Notes: generated from the letters alone by a model not told the origin. Shown: positions 23,896 to 35,231, numbered from the stretch's first letter. The stretch: 64,000 nt of DNA from Antedon mediterranea (GCF_964355755.1 NC_092678.1:14482922-14546921); one strand, 5' to 3'. Made by a program: numbers and translations.

Positions 23896-25524
23896 ATGTA
23901 TGTGTGTAGAGATGGCACAATCTTGGAACTACCATTTGGAGTAAGTCTCAATAACATCGATCCTGATGAAATTGACCAAGTTGCAAGATTGCTTGTAGAT
24001 CATAAAGAGGTTTTCTCAACTGGGGAGTTCGATCTTGGATATTGTGATTTAATTCCACATGAAATCAAAATCTCCACTGAAAAGCAAATCCGTATGTCCT
24101 ATCGTAGAATACCACCATCACAAATGGCCGAAGTCAAACAGCTGCTACAAGACATGCTCGATAAAGGAATTATACAGAAGTCCTCTAGTCCGTACGCTAG
24201 CCCAATAGTACTTGTACGGAAAAGCTCAGGAGCACTGCGACTGTGTGTGGATTATCGACAACTCAATGCAATTACAATCAAGGATTCGTTCCCGTTACCT
24301 CGGATTGACGAGACTCTTGAGACTTTAGGTGGAGCCAAATATTTTTCACATATGGATCTCTCTCATGGATATTTTCAAGTTTCGATGCACCCAGACTCCG
24401 TCCCATTAACAGCTATTCGAGTTCCTTGGGGGTTATTCGAATTCAATCGCATGCCTCAAGGATTGTGTAATAGTCCAGGAACATTCCAGCGAATTATGGA
24501 AAATATATTTGGTGACCTAAACCTCGAATAATTGATATTGTATTTGGATGACATTCTGGTTTTTTCAAACACTTTTGAAGAACATTTGGACCGGTTAGCT
24601 GAAGTATTCAGGAGACTACAGAAGTGTGGTTTGAAGTTAAAAGGTGGAACATGCAAGTTGTTCCAGACTGAAGTGACTCATATAGGTCATATCGTCAACA
24701 AAAATGGAATATCGGTAAACCCAAGCAAGGTAGAAAAAGTTATGCGGTGGCCCACTCCCAAAGATTCATCGCAAGTGAGTTCATTCTTGGGACTTGCATC
24801 GTACTATAGAGGATTCATATCTGGCTTCTCGAAAGTTGCTGCTCCATTACATGCATTGACCGGGAAAAAAACCAGCAATGCGGGGAAGAAGCTATCGTTT
24901 GAATGGAGTGGACAAGCCGAAACAGCATTCCAGACACTGAAGAAAGCACTATCAACAGCACCTGTCTTGGCCTACCCCAAATTTGATAAGGAGTTTGTTA
25001 TAGAAGTGGACGCTTCTTTCAGTGGTCTAGGAGCATGCTTAATGCAAGCAGACGAAGATGGAAAACTTCACCCCATATCAAATGCCAGCCGCAGCCATCG
25101 TGGAGCTGAAAAAGATTATGCAGATCTCTCAAGCTTTAAAGTAGAACTTCTCGCTCTGAAGTGGGCTGTAACAGAAAAGTTTGGATCATACATTATAGGA
25201 TCAAGATGCACTGTCTTTACAGATCATAACCCATTAGTTTATTTAAGGACAGCCAAGTTAGGAGCAACGGAACATGGTTGGGTGGCTCAGGTTGCACCTT
25301 TCAATATCGAAATTAAGTACAAACCTGGAAAGAGCAATCATTGTGCAGAGGCACTAAGCAGATGTCCAGATGCTGAAGCATGTGATGTTACAGTAATAGT
25401 AAAAGAAGTGACAGCCTGTATTTTAGTACCATCAACATCCGAAATGCGAATCAAACTACTAAAGAAATTCACACTCAAGATGAAACACATAGTTTGTTTC
25501 CGTCCTACACTCATCAAAAATTAG
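23896..25524 (+). pseudogene. Reverse transcriptase and RNase H of the gypsy element, in-frame TAA
   Basis: The N-terminal part shows LRLCVDYRQLNAIT, YFSHMDLSHGYFQ and FNRMPQGLCNSP. A TAA at 24529-24531 interrupts the same frame just before the catalytic YLDDILVFSN. The frame then continues through the connection domain to RNase H, with FVIEVDASFSGLGACL, ELLALKWAV and VFTDHNPLVYL. The last RNase H site reads HCAEALSR, where gypsy elements usually have an Asp (ADALSR). It ends at TAG 25522-25524 and overlaps the integrase frame by 31 bases. The stop before YLDD would prevent full-length enzyme. Confidence 0.85.
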
Positions 25525-26367
25525 CGAACCTCCAGCAAAGCGATGCAGTATTGGGAAAGGTTTTGGAGTATTGGCAAACCAACTGGAAACCTGGGCAACC
25601 AATTACTGATAACTCTTTTGAACTAAGAGGATGGTTAAAACAGATAACACATTTAAAGGAGTGGGAAGGAGTACTCTACCGAGAAGTTAAATGTAACACA
25701 GGTGACTGTCGACAACTACTCATTCCACATAGTCTTCGCAACAAAATGCTAGAGATGGCATACGATGGATGGGGTCATCAAGGTGCTTATAGGACTATTG
25801 GCATTTTGAAGACAAGATGTTTCTGGCCTGGACTTCAAGATGATGTCCGACAACATATTAAGAAATCTTTCACTTGCACAACATCCAAGGCAATGTGTCC
25901 CATGATTCGCATGCATAGACGCCATCTAATCGCATTCCGTCCATTTGAGTTGTTAGCTATTGATTTTCTCAAACTTGATAAGGGCAAAGGTGGTTACGAG
26001 GATGTCTTGGTTCTAACAGATGCGTTTACTAAGGTTGCACTAGCTATACCCTGCCGAAATCAGTCAGCAATAGTAGTAGTGAAAGTCCTTCAAGAAAAGT
26101 GGTTCAATTATTATGGTGCACCACAGCGGCTTTACTCCGACCAGGGGAGAAACTTCGAAGGCCTAGTCATTAAGGAACTTTGCAAACTTTACAAAATTCA
26201 CAAATCCAGGACCACGCAATATCACCCACAGGGCAATGCCCAAAGAGAGAGATTTAACCGGACCCTGTGTGGAATGATAAGATCTATTGATCATAAACAA
26301 CGACGAAAATGGCCAGAGTTGCTTGGACATTTAGTGTTCTTGTATAATTCAATACCCCACAGTGTTA
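25494..26367 (+). pseudogene. Integrase of the gypsy element, cut by a MITE
   Basis: The zinc-binding region reads YDGWGHQGAYRTIGILKTRC then FTCTTSK, so the first His and the first Cys of the HHCC finger appear changed (Y and F). The catalytic core keeps D (LLAIDFL, residue about 156), D (LYSDQGRNF, about 216) and E (NAQRERFNR, about 252), that is D,D(35)E spacing. The product is cut at 26367 by a 160-base MITE. It resumes at 26531. Confidence 0.85.
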
Positions 26368-26527
26368 AGCCTTGTCTACACTATCAAACTTTATGTGTCA
26401 AAAAAGTTTGATGTGCCTATATATGGTAGTGCTATGCTTAAATATGGTAGTGATATGACATCATCATGTCCATATATGGGCACATCACATTTTTTGACAC
26501 ATAAAGTTTGATAGTATAGACAAAGCT
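26368..26527. mobile_element. PIF/Harbinger-like MITE, 160 bp, in the integrase gene
   Basis: The inverted ends AGCCTTGTCTACACTATCAA and AGCTTTGTCTATACTATCAA (opposite strand) extend for about 45 bases, including CTTTATGTGTCAAAAAA. The element is flanked on both sides by TTA (26365-26367 and 26528-26530), the three-base target duplication typical of PIF/Harbinger and Tourist elements. It has no coding capacity. Removing it in thought leaves the integrase frame running straight on, which defines the boundaries. Confidence 0.8.
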
Positions 26528-26530
26528 TTA

Positions 26531-27138
26531 CTGGTGTTTCACCATTTCGCCTCCTATATGGATGTGAACCGTTTACGCCATTATACCTACTTCTCAACAA
26601 TTCACGGGAAAACTGGGAAGAGGACTTCATCGAATAACAAGCTGATGCTATACAACAAGCCCATCAAGTGGCAAAAGATAGCATTGAACAGAAAATAGAA
26701 AACTCTACGCTGAAGCAGAATATACATAAAATGAGTCCAGAACTGAGCGTTGGAGATCGTGTACTGTTGAAAAGGTGTGCTTTTGAAAGCAGAAACAAGT
26801 TAGAAGACAAGTTTCATCACGGCGTCTACATCATAGTTTGGGTTAACGACGCTGGAGACGTTTATAAGATTCGGCCTCTTCTGGGTGGCCCAACACGTAC
26901 TGTAAATAGAAAACTCTTAATTGTCGATCCAAGGGAAGCAACAACTGAAGACATTGTAGGAAGTGACTCAGATGAAGAAGATGAAATGCCAACCTGTGTA
27001 TTTACACATCATGACTTACCACAGCAGGATGCAATACACCAACCAGTAGAACCTCAACTCAGACGATCATCAAGATCAACTAGAGGTTTTCATAGTAACC
27101 CTGAGAAATGGCCAAAGTCTACAGTTTCTCGCCATTAA
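26531..27138 (+). pseudogene. Integrase C-terminus (GPY/F) and pol tail
   Basis: It resumes with GVSPFRLLYGCEPF. One in-frame TAA follows at about 26635, then a helical stretch and the GPY/F-type domain: SVGDRVLLKR, KLEDKFHHGVYIIVWV, YKIRPL and TVNRKLL. An acidic segment (SDSDEEDE) and a Ser/Arg-rich end lead to TAA at 27136-27138. This domain usually binds DNA or chromatin during integration. Confidence 0.75.
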
Positions 27139-27979
27139 GTGTTGACTTATTTTATGAACTTGGATTTATGTATGCACACCTTCTATTGTCTTGTGCTACT
27201 TTTCTGTAATTTTTAAACCATTTTAAGCTAAATAATCTATGATGATAAAGTGTTTGGTGTTTATCAATCTTTACTGCATAAGAGTTATTGTTATAATTAT
27301 GTTACTTTTGTTTACCTAATTGTTAATAGGTATTTAAGTTTAAGAGTACAGCATGTTATGGTGTCATAATATGGTATTTTGAAAATAATTAGGTACACAC
27401 AAGTTCTTGTATCATGTAACATGAGATGTAAGTATAGATGATTGAAAATTCGATAATAATGGTTTAAAGTACCACAATCTCTGAAGCTTGTATTATATAA
27501 TGTACTGATCTGTCACAGGGTAATGATTATAGGGTAACCTGTGAGTTGTAGTTATAGTTTTTGGGGTATGAAGCCGTATGGTGGCACCTATTGGATTGGT
27601 CATACTCCTTTAGTTGTTAGTTGCGTTGGAAAGCAGTCTTATGGGTGAAGCTTTAGCAGTGGTCATGAGGTGCGAACAGAACTGTACTGATCTGGTGAGT
27701 GTCATGGTAACAAGGGCCATGATGGGTGGACTCGCATTGGAAATTCCTCATACTTCTGCTATTGGGAGGGACCGTACTGGCTCCGTATTTAGTATCTTCA
27801 CTTTAACAGTTGGCATGACATGATGGTTAGGAGTCCATTGCAGAATGTCTTAACGGGGAGTGGCATCCCGATGCTATTTCAGCAAACAATCGGGTATCTA
27901 ATAATCAGTATACTTTTATCTTGAGACAGTGTGTCAGATTACAATATTTTGGGGCCAAGTATAGTCATCACGGGGAACA
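27139..27979 (+). other. 3' untranslated part of the gypsy element
   Basis: There is no long ORF with motifs. A purine-rich patch, CACGGGGAACA, directly precedes the 3' LTR and may serve as the polypurine tract. A short frame at 27614-27823 has no recognisable relative. Confidence 0.5.
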
Positions 27980-28305
27980 TGTTATGGTTCAGTGATTTTG
28001 TTTTGATTTTTGATAATGGAATAGCCCATGGGGGATGGGAACCCTGCTGGACAGCCAAGTCTAGATAGCTGTATCCAAAGAGACATCTCTCTATTTGGCC
28101 TGGGTGACTGGGAGGGAGAGGAGTGTTCTCCTTGCTAATAATGCAAATAATAAATGCTATATAATTTGTAATTAAACTGTCATAAACTGGTGAGTGAGAG
28201 TTTGTTATGACTTATATTTTATTTTCTGTTTCTTATAGTTGGTTTACATTATAGGCCTGATTTTGTGAGGTTGAACATTGTTAAAACTACTGTACAAGTT
28301 AACTA
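27980..28305 (+). repeat. 3' LTR
   Basis: It matches the 5' LTR from TGTTATGGTTCAGTG to ACAAGTTAACTA, with a 9-base deletion of GATAGGATTAACA-like text near its end and scattered substitutions. Confidence 0.85.
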
Positions 28306-28872
28306 GCCTAGGCCTAGGCCTAGCCCAGGCCTAGGCCTAGCCCTACATTATATCCTAGGAGGCCTACAGTAACGACTAGCCTAATTTATGGAAATATTGC
28401 ATTGAACTATCTATCTTTGATATCTGTATTACAGAGGCTGTTTTGTTTGCCTGTTTATATTCTAATAAATGTTTGTTGTGAGATCAAATCAAGACGATTT
28501 ACCTGGTATCATCATTTCACGTGTCAACCGCTACCCCACATAAGTTAGGGAGGCTGGAGCCGTTTACATTACTATGAATCAACCTACTGTAACAGATCAA
28601 TTAATAACAAATGATGCATCCATTCTTTTAAACAAAATATAAAAAGGACAAAATTAGTAGTACTACTAGGCATAGTACTAGGCCTTTAGATAGTAGTACT
28701 ACTAGCAGTAGTAGAAGTCTGCCTATAATAATCATCATATATATAATATATGCCTAGTAGTAGTTAGTTAGCTAGGCTAGTTTAGAACTAAAGAGTAGAC
28801 ATTAGTTACTATTGAAACTAGCCTAGGTAATAGGCCATAGTTTTAGTGAAACTAGTGTATGCCTATGACTAG
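28306..28872. repeat. AGGCCT/TAGTACTACTA-rich simple sequence
   Basis: There is a run of CCTAGGCCTAGGCC units at 28307-28345, then several self-complementary TAGTAGTACTACTA motifs (28660-28720). No genes are seen. Similar AGGCCT islands occur at 19555-19700, 37205-37300, 38400-38460, 43180-43200 and 62390-62455. Confidence 0.6.
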
Positions 28873-30843
28873 TAGTCCATGGGCCATACATTTGTTTCGG
28901 TATCAAATTGGTGGCAAATGCTACCATACATTTTTGGAAAGCTTACTATGTCTACTTTTCAGAAATCCATGATAGCAATGCCAATTGTACAGCTTAATAG
29001 TCATTTTTTTAGGATTATATAACACTGCCTACAGAAAATATGCAACACAAAATTTTGGGGTAGGGGGTAACACTTTTGCAAATAACTCTGGATTTAATGA
29101 ACAGATTTGCATTTTCTTGGTATCAATATGTAGTGTATAGACTGCTTATAAGTGTAATATATTTTTCTAAGTAAATTATTATTATTGACGCCATTAGAGG
29201 TCAGAAGGTCATTGGACTTTAATAATAAATGATGTTTTGTCTAATTAACTTATAACTTTCAGTTTTTAACAAAAAAATACAATAGATGTTATGCAAACTG
29301 ATGTTTTTATGAACATATAGACCCAAATAAACAAGAAAATTGAAGTTAAAGATTAACAAAATATAAATATGCTGTGTATTATGAAGAAATTTGTTGTTTT
29401 TAGTAATTTGTAATCGTTTACAATTATGGGGTAGGGGGTAACATTTTTGCGAATAACTTACAATTTAGTTAACATATTTGCATTTTCTTGCTAACAATAT
29501 GTAGTGAATATATTGCCTAATTGTAATACACTTTTTAAAAATTAATCCTGCATTTGTTGACATCTTTAGAGATCAAAAGGTCACTGACCTTTAATAAAAA
29601 ATGCAATTTCTTCTAAATTAGCTTATAAATTTCAATTTTAAACACAAAAATACAGGAAATCTTATGCAAACTAATGTTTTTTTAAACCCATAGACACAAT
29701 AAATAAGAAAATTGAATTTAACATTTTTTCAAAATTGAATATGCTGTGCATTATAAAGAAACTTCGTCATTAGTAATTTGTGACAATTATGGGGTAGGGG
29801 GTAACCTTTTTGCAAATAACTTAAGATTTAGTGAACAGATTTACATTTTCATGTTATCATTATGTAGTGTATGGATTTCATTATTGTAATAAACTTTTTA
29901 AAAATGAATCCAGCATCTATTGACGTCTTTAGAGGTCAAAAGGTCAATGACTTTCAATCAAAAATGCAATTTCTTCTAAATTAACTTATACATTTCAATT
30001 TCAATCACAAACTTACAAAAGATCTTATGTTGATGTTTTCCTAAACATATAGACACAATGAATAGGAAAATTGAAATTAAACAAACAAATATTCTATGAA
30101 GTTATGAAGACATTTTGTCCGTTAATAATATTTTTTTATAAACAATTATAGGGTAAGGGGTAACATTTTTTATAATAACTTTGTATTTAATGATCAAATT
30201 TGCATTTTTTTTGTATTAATATGTACTGTGTAGGTTGCCTAATTGTTATATTCTTGTTGAAAAAATAAAACGTAACATATTGACATCATTGTAGGTCAAA
30301 CGATCATTGAACATTACCAAAAATTACAATTTCTTCCAAATTTAACATTAATAAAGTTTCAATTTTAAACACAAAGATACAACAAATCTATTACAAACTG
30401 GTATTTTTTTTCAAACCTATAAAGACAATGTACAAATACAAATTAAAGTTAAAGATTAAACACAAATAAACATGTATAGGCACTAACAATATGAAGAATT
30501 TTGACCATATTAGCAATTTGTAATCCTTAAAAATTATGGGGTAAGGGGTAACATTTTTGCTAATAACTTTGAATTTATTGAGCATATTTTGCATTTCTTG
30601 GTAACAAAAAGTAGGGTACTGTATAAACTGTTTAATTAAAAATTGTTATATCAAAAAATTATGCAACATTTTGATCTCAAATAATATTACCAATAGTGGT
30701 TGTGTAGTTTTATTTAAAGCCTGTAGACAAAATTTTAGTATTTAGTGTTGTTGTGGGGTACAAAATAACATTATGCATGACTTGTTGGAGGGTATACATT
30801 ATTGAAAAAAAAAATAATGATTTTGTTTTAATATGAGGATAGG
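28873..30843 (+). repeat. Left arm of foldback element, five tandem units
   Basis: The spacings of GGGGTARGGGGTAAC are 371, 363, 359 and 388 bases. Units contain AGGTCA half-sites arranged as AGGTCANNAGGTCA (29198-29211, 29933-29946) and as the palindrome AGGTCACTGACCT (29578-29590). Confidence 0.8.
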
Positions 30844-30944
30844 AGCTTTTTAAAAACATTTATTTCATCGTGAAATTACAGGGTGGATAAACTATTTTAT
30901 AATTTATCGTGATTATAAACTAAGTTTCACTTAAGGCTTAAGGA

Positions 30945-31052
30945 GTGGAGTTGAAAGAGTCGTGAGTTACAAGCCTGGCACTTGGTCAGGATTGAACCCC
31001 GGACCTTGGGATTGGAAGGCAAGCACGTTAACCACCAAGCTACAGCTCCACT
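30945..31052 (-). repeat. tRNA-derived SINE head
   Basis: The minus strand reads GTGGAGCTGTAGCTTGGTGG, with an A-box-like TAGCTTGGTGG, and 40 bases later GGGGTTCAATCC, a good B box. These are the two internal RNA polymerase III promoter boxes of a tRNA. A cloverleaf is only partly possible (the anticodon arm is weak), so a SINE or tRNA pseudogene is more likely than a working tRNA. Confidence 0.55.
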
Positions 31053-32349
31053 ACTTTATATAGGGTATTTGGTTATTTTTAAAATACATACCCTCCGGCT
31101 ACTGTTTTAGGCTATACTGTATAAATTGTTATTATTTTACAGATTGTACTTTAAATCAATTAATCGACTTATATAGTAATTTTAAAAATGACACTAGGGC
31201 CTACCAATTAAATTTGTATTTAAAAGATATTCTTTTTCTATAAATGTTCATCTGATATTTTCCTGTATCTTGGTTTACAAAAATGAACTCCGTAACAATA
31301 TGTAAATGTTTCAGATCTGCATATCAGCTGCAGTTTAGCAATTCACACTTTCTAGAAAAATTAATTCTAATATATTACATCGTCAAATTCCAGTCATTTA
31401 AAACAACTGGGTACGGTATATATAGAAAATGAAATCTTTAAAAGACATGATTTTGTTATCGCAAACTAGAGTATGATCTTGTGCAATGTTCCTTGACATT
31501 TTGGAATATGATACTTCGCAAGTTTCCCGATTTTGATCAACGTTACCGTTAATATCTTTTAAAATGTTATGAAAAAGCTGACGAAAATACTAGAATCAAG
31601 TACACTGGTACAGCACGTTATAGTCTTCAGTCTGTATTCTCTAGAGATGTGAAGGGCATCCAACAATGGATAGAAACACCATTTGGCTCAGTGGCGTCTG
31701 TGAGCAATGAGGAAAATGTAAAGTATGCATGACAGTCTCTTCTGAAGATGTACCAGATATGATTTTTCCTTCTACTCCTGTGTAAATTGTATTGACTGGA
31801 CCTTCTCACCTAACTTTAGGTGGTTGTGTCAGAGTTATCCTCCAATATTATTGTTAATTTCCATGTCAATGTCTCTATCGACACAATATTTTGGGTCCTT
31901 TCCAGGAGTCCAGAAAATACAAAGAGACTGAACACCGTAACATGCTGCACCAGTGTTCTTGGTTAAAACATTGGTTAATAGATATTAATGGTAACCTTGA
32001 TCAAAATGGGGAAAACTTACAACCACCTTCGACCATGCCAAGATACATGGCACATACTTCAAACTGCGATATGAAAACATAGAGATACCCTGTTCTTTCA
32101 AGCGTATGTGGAAGATGTGGAACTGCAGCTAATATGAAAATCTAAAACATTGACATATTAATGAGTTTGAATAAACTAACTGTTTTCTTTAAATCAAGAT
32201 GAAGTAAAATGTAATTATCCTGTAATATTACAATACCATAACAGTTTTGTTTAGAAAACTATCTCATTTGCATTTGCAAACCAGATGAACAATTATAACC
32301 TTAGAATATCTTATCAGTTACAAATAAAAGATATAATTGGTAATCTAAA
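31053..32349 (+). other. Unique centre of the foldback element, coding scraps
   Basis: Short frames such as ARYSLQSVFSRDVKGIQQWI at about 31609-31670 and others near 31890-32080 read like pieces of a decayed protein, but I recognise no family. Stops occur in all frames. It could be the remnant of the element's own gene or an unrelated insertion. Confidence 0.3.
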
Positions 32350-32367
32350 CAATTTCTATGATTGTTG

Positions 32368-34269
32368 CTAACGTTTTCCGTCTTCCGACATTACGCTTTC
32401 CACAATTTGTTTCCATTTTTTTCTGTTTATGGCAGGATGGTTTGCTATTGTGTTAGTGTCTACTAGTCCTTGTAAGTCTTTCTTTATTTGATTCATCCAG
32501 TTATTTCTTGGTCTTCCTACGGGTCGTTTTACTTTCCTGTTAGTTTCCTTCATTGTTTGTTTGATTGGGGTATCATCCGGTAATCTAATTATGTGTCCAT
32601 ACCATTTTAGTCTCCTTCGTTTAATTCTTTTACTCCATTCTTCTTGTTTTGTTATCTCGTATATTTTCGTGTTACACACTCTATCTGTTAATTTAATATA
32701 TATCATCTTTCGCAACATTTTCCTGTGATATATATCTATACTCTCTTGTAATTTTTTGTTTAGTACCCAGAGTTCACTGTTATATAAGAAAATACTTGCT
32801 ATGTATGCGTCAAACAAACGGGATTTCACGTCTATAGACATCGTTTTGTGTTCTAGCGACGGCTTCAGCTTGTTATATGCCATAGCTGCTAGTGATTTTC
32901 TTCTTTTAATGTCTTTTTCTGTGTCCAAGTTACTACCGAGGTATTTGCATTCTTCCCATTTACTATCGGTGTTTCTTCCTATTAGGTATTCTTCTGTTTT
33001 ACTTTCGTTTATCTTTAGATTGAATTCTGCTAATTTCTCTGTTACATTTTTCTTTATTTTAGTTATGTGTTCTTTTGAGTCGCTAATAAATGAGATGTCA
33101 TCTGCATACTGCATCTGGATATTAAGCTGTTGTAGGGGTAGTGGTGTTGTGTTTGCTGATTCGAGTGCCTTTGCTAGGTATAGTGTGAACAGTATCGGAG
33201 ACATACAGTCACCTTGTGGTACTCCTAGTGTAGTAGTAAACAATTTGCCTGTCTGTTTTCCAATTCGAAGGCTTAATTTTACATTGTTTATCAAAACTTT
33301 CAAAATGTGTAGTTCATCATCTTGTAATATATGTGTCAGTATGTCGAATAGAGTATTCGTCCGCACCGTGTCAAATGCACTGGTCATGTCAAGTAGTAGT
33401 AGTATTATTTCGTAGTTAGATGACGCAATTGCCTTTTCTGCTAACATTTTGCATGTATGTACATGTTCGGTAGTGCTTCGTCCTCTGCGATACGCGGCCT
33501 GTGTTACAGGGACATGTTCATCTAATCTGTCGTTTATCCTATTTAGTAAGCATATTGCTAGCATTTTCCTAAGAACCGACAGTAGGATGATGGGTCGGAT
33601 GTTTTTTGGTGGACCTTTTTTCTTGCCTGGTTTTGGTATTGGATGCAATATGCCTTCGTTGATTTCTTTAGGTATGTTTCCTGTTTTAGCTGTTTGGTTA
33701 TATATGTCTGCTATGTGGTTAAAAACTTCTATAGGTGCATATTTTACCATTTCAGGGTATACTAGGTCACTTCCTGTTCTTTTATTATTTTTTAAGCATT
33801 TTGCTGCTTTGGCAACTTCATCACCTGAAAAGGGAGACTTCATTTCAATAGGTTTAATGTTTTCGTTTATAGGTTTTTCTTGTGATTTGTGATAGACGTT
33901 TTCAAAGAAATTGCTAATTATTTCTACCTGCTCTTCTTCGTTTGTTGTTATACCGAACTCTGTTTCTACCACAAGTCTTTTATTTTCGTTAAGTTTTAGG
34001 TTTTTTACTGCTTGGTACATTCGTGTTGAGTCATCTTTGAATTTTTCAATTTCAGCTATCTTTTCTTTTAGTGTGTCTTCTTTTTCTTTATTAAGTTCAG
34101 TATGAATACTCTTTATGATTTGATTTCTTTCTTTTCTAAGTTTTGTTTTCTTAGATTTGTCATTTGATGAATTTATGTCGCACCTCAATTGTTTCTGCTT
34201 CTTCGATAACTCTTGTATATATTTATTGTTTGATTTAGACTTTGCTTTCCTGTAACCAACCACTTCCAA
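32368..34269 (-). CDS. Reverse transcriptase of the RTE-like LINE, 633 codons
   Basis: This is the longest open frame of the window. A lysine-rich helical N-terminal part (residues 1-100) precedes the fingers (KNIRPIILLSVLRKMLA, about 222-238). The palm follows with LLLDMTSAFDTV (about 291-302), LGVPQGDCMSPILF (about 348-361) and QYADDISF (about 387-394), then the thumb with ECKYLGSNLD. The C-terminus has RRRLKWYGHIIRLPDD and GRPRNNWMNQIKKDL, typical of RTE-type and related LINE ends. Catalytic Asp residues are present. The first Met in the track frame is not an ATG-defined start for the element, since the frame continues upstream. An intact RT in an otherwise decayed region suggests a young insertion. 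Confidence 0.85.
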   Translation of the reverse strand: MEVVGYRKAKSKSNNKYIQELSKKQKQLRCDINSSNDKSKKTKLRKERNQIIKSIHTELNKEKEDTLKEKIAEIEKFKDDSTRMYQAVKNLKLNENKRLVVETEFGITTNEEEQVEIISNFFENVYHKSQEKPINENIKPIEMKSPFSGDEVAKAAKCLKNNKRTGSDLVYPEMVKYAPIEVFNHIADIYNQTAKTGNIPKEINEGILHPIPKPGKKKGPPKNIRPIILLSVLRKMLAICLLNRINDRLDEHVPVTQAAYRRGRSTTEHVHTCKMLAEKAIASSNYEIILLLLDMTSAFDTVRTNTLFDILTHILQDDELHILKVLINNVKLSLRIGKQTGKLFTTTLGVPQGDCMSPILFTLYLAKALESANTTPLPLQQLNIQMQYADDISFISDSKEHITKIKKNVTEKLAEFNLKINESKTEEYLIGRNTDSKWEECKYLGSNLDTEKDIKRRKSLAAMAYNKLKPSLEHKTMSIDVKSRLFDAYIASIFLYNSELWVLNKKLQESIDIYHRKMLRKMIYIKLTDRVCNTKIYEITKQEEWSKRIKRRRLKWYGHIIRLPDDTPIKQTMKETNRKVKRPVGRPRNNWMNQIKKDLQGLVDTNTIANHPAINRKKWKQIVESVMSEDGKR

Positions 34270-34293
34270 TGCTACATTCTGAAAGACTGTCGT

Positions 34294-35125
34294 TTATTTG
34301 GTCCATTTCTCTTGTGGTTCCAGGTCATGGATGTTCACAGATTGTATACATCTCGATACCTCTCTTTGATATGTTTGTCTGTTTTGTTGTGCTTGAAGTT
34401 TTGACACATCTATTTGTTTGGTTTTCTTAGCGTTACTATTTAATTTATACCATTGTAGTGTTAAAGTTGTCTTGACTAATCTATGATCAGTGTATGTTCT
34501 CGTACCACTGTATGCTCTTGCGTTAGTGACTAGCTTCATGTGTGAATTCTTAACTAGAATGTAATCGATCTGGTTTCTGTAGGGGTTGCGTCTGATCTCT
34601 CCACTCTTCTGATCGTTATACTGATCGCGTCTCTGCGGGCATTCCCACGTAGTCCTATGTGACATCTTATGTTTAAACATGGTATTTGTTAGTACTAGAT
34701 TATTTCTTAGTGCACATTCAACTAGCTGAGTTCCATTATTGTTCGTTTTTCCTTTACCATATCTTCCTACACATTGTGGGTAATCAGGATGGCTGTCCCC
34801 CGTTTTTGCATTCATATATCCAGCTAATATTAGGATATCTTTGTTTTTTGCTTCATTTAATGCTTCTTGTACTTCGTCATAGAACCTATCTCTATCCCAA
34901 GGTTGTTGTTCACTGTGTTCTAAAGTAGGTGCATATGCGCATACGAAAAGTACATTCCTGGGTTTTGGCCTACGCCTCGACCCAGGCTTACCTCCTCTAC
35001 TTTCTATGTTGATTCGGGCTGTAATTACTCTCTCCGATATTTCCTTAAATTCTGCTTTAAAACTGCTCTCAACTAGAATTCCAACGCCATGTCTTGTGTT
35101 GTTTGCGGGTCCATGATTACTATAG
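34294..35125 (-). CDS. Endonuclease (EEP) part of the RTE-like LINE
   Basis: The frame contains HGVGILVESSF, VLFVCAYAPTLEHSE and DILILAGYMNAKTG; the last is usually G-D-(M/F)-N, so the catalytic Asp appears replaced by Tyr. It continues with RNQIDYILV and TYTDHRLVKTTL, the 'D-Y-I' and 'S/T-D-H' boxes. This APE-type nuclease nicks target DNA to prime reverse transcription. It ends at TAA, and the same frame then continues into the reverse transcriptase 24 bases later. The Tyr change and the TAA suggest an inactive copy. Confidence 0.75.
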
Positions 35126-35231
35126 ACAATTGAATGTTTAGAATATGTAAATTATAAAAAACAATTTACAACACAGAAGCTGGATATGTTTATCATTATC
35201 AATATGTAATAACAATGAAACATCAAAGATA

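Larger units (their letters stand above)
21429..28305 (+). mobile_element. Ty3/gypsy LTR retrotransposon, 6.9 kb
   Basis: Two direct terminal repeats flank gag, protease, reverse transcriptase/RNase H and integrase in Ty3/gypsy order. Coding sequence is on the plus strand. Stops, a gag frameshift and a MITE inside the integrase show this copy cannot act alone. The LTRs differ at several percent of positions, so insertion is not recent. I cannot see a convincing target duplication: TTAC precedes the left LTR and GCCTA follows the right one. Confidence 0.9.
32350..35125 (-). mobile_element. RTE-like LINE, 5'-truncated, nearly open
   Basis: The element lies on the minus strand in the centre of the foldback element. 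Its frame is open from within the endonuclease (about 35120) to the reverse transcriptase stop at 32368-32370, except for one in-frame TAA at 34294-34296. The 5' end of the endonuclease is missing. No clear poly-A or microsatellite tail is visible after the stop, so the 3' limit is approximate. Confidence 0.75.

Noticed and set aside
30945-31052. Functional tRNA gene
   Set aside because: A and B boxes are good, but the anticodon and acceptor stems do not pair well; called a SINE head instead.
32756-34105. Long plus-strand frames (e.g. 32756-33415, 33449-33892)
   Set aside because: They lie opposite the well-supported minus-strand reverse transcriptase and have biased, motif-free translations; shadows of that gene.
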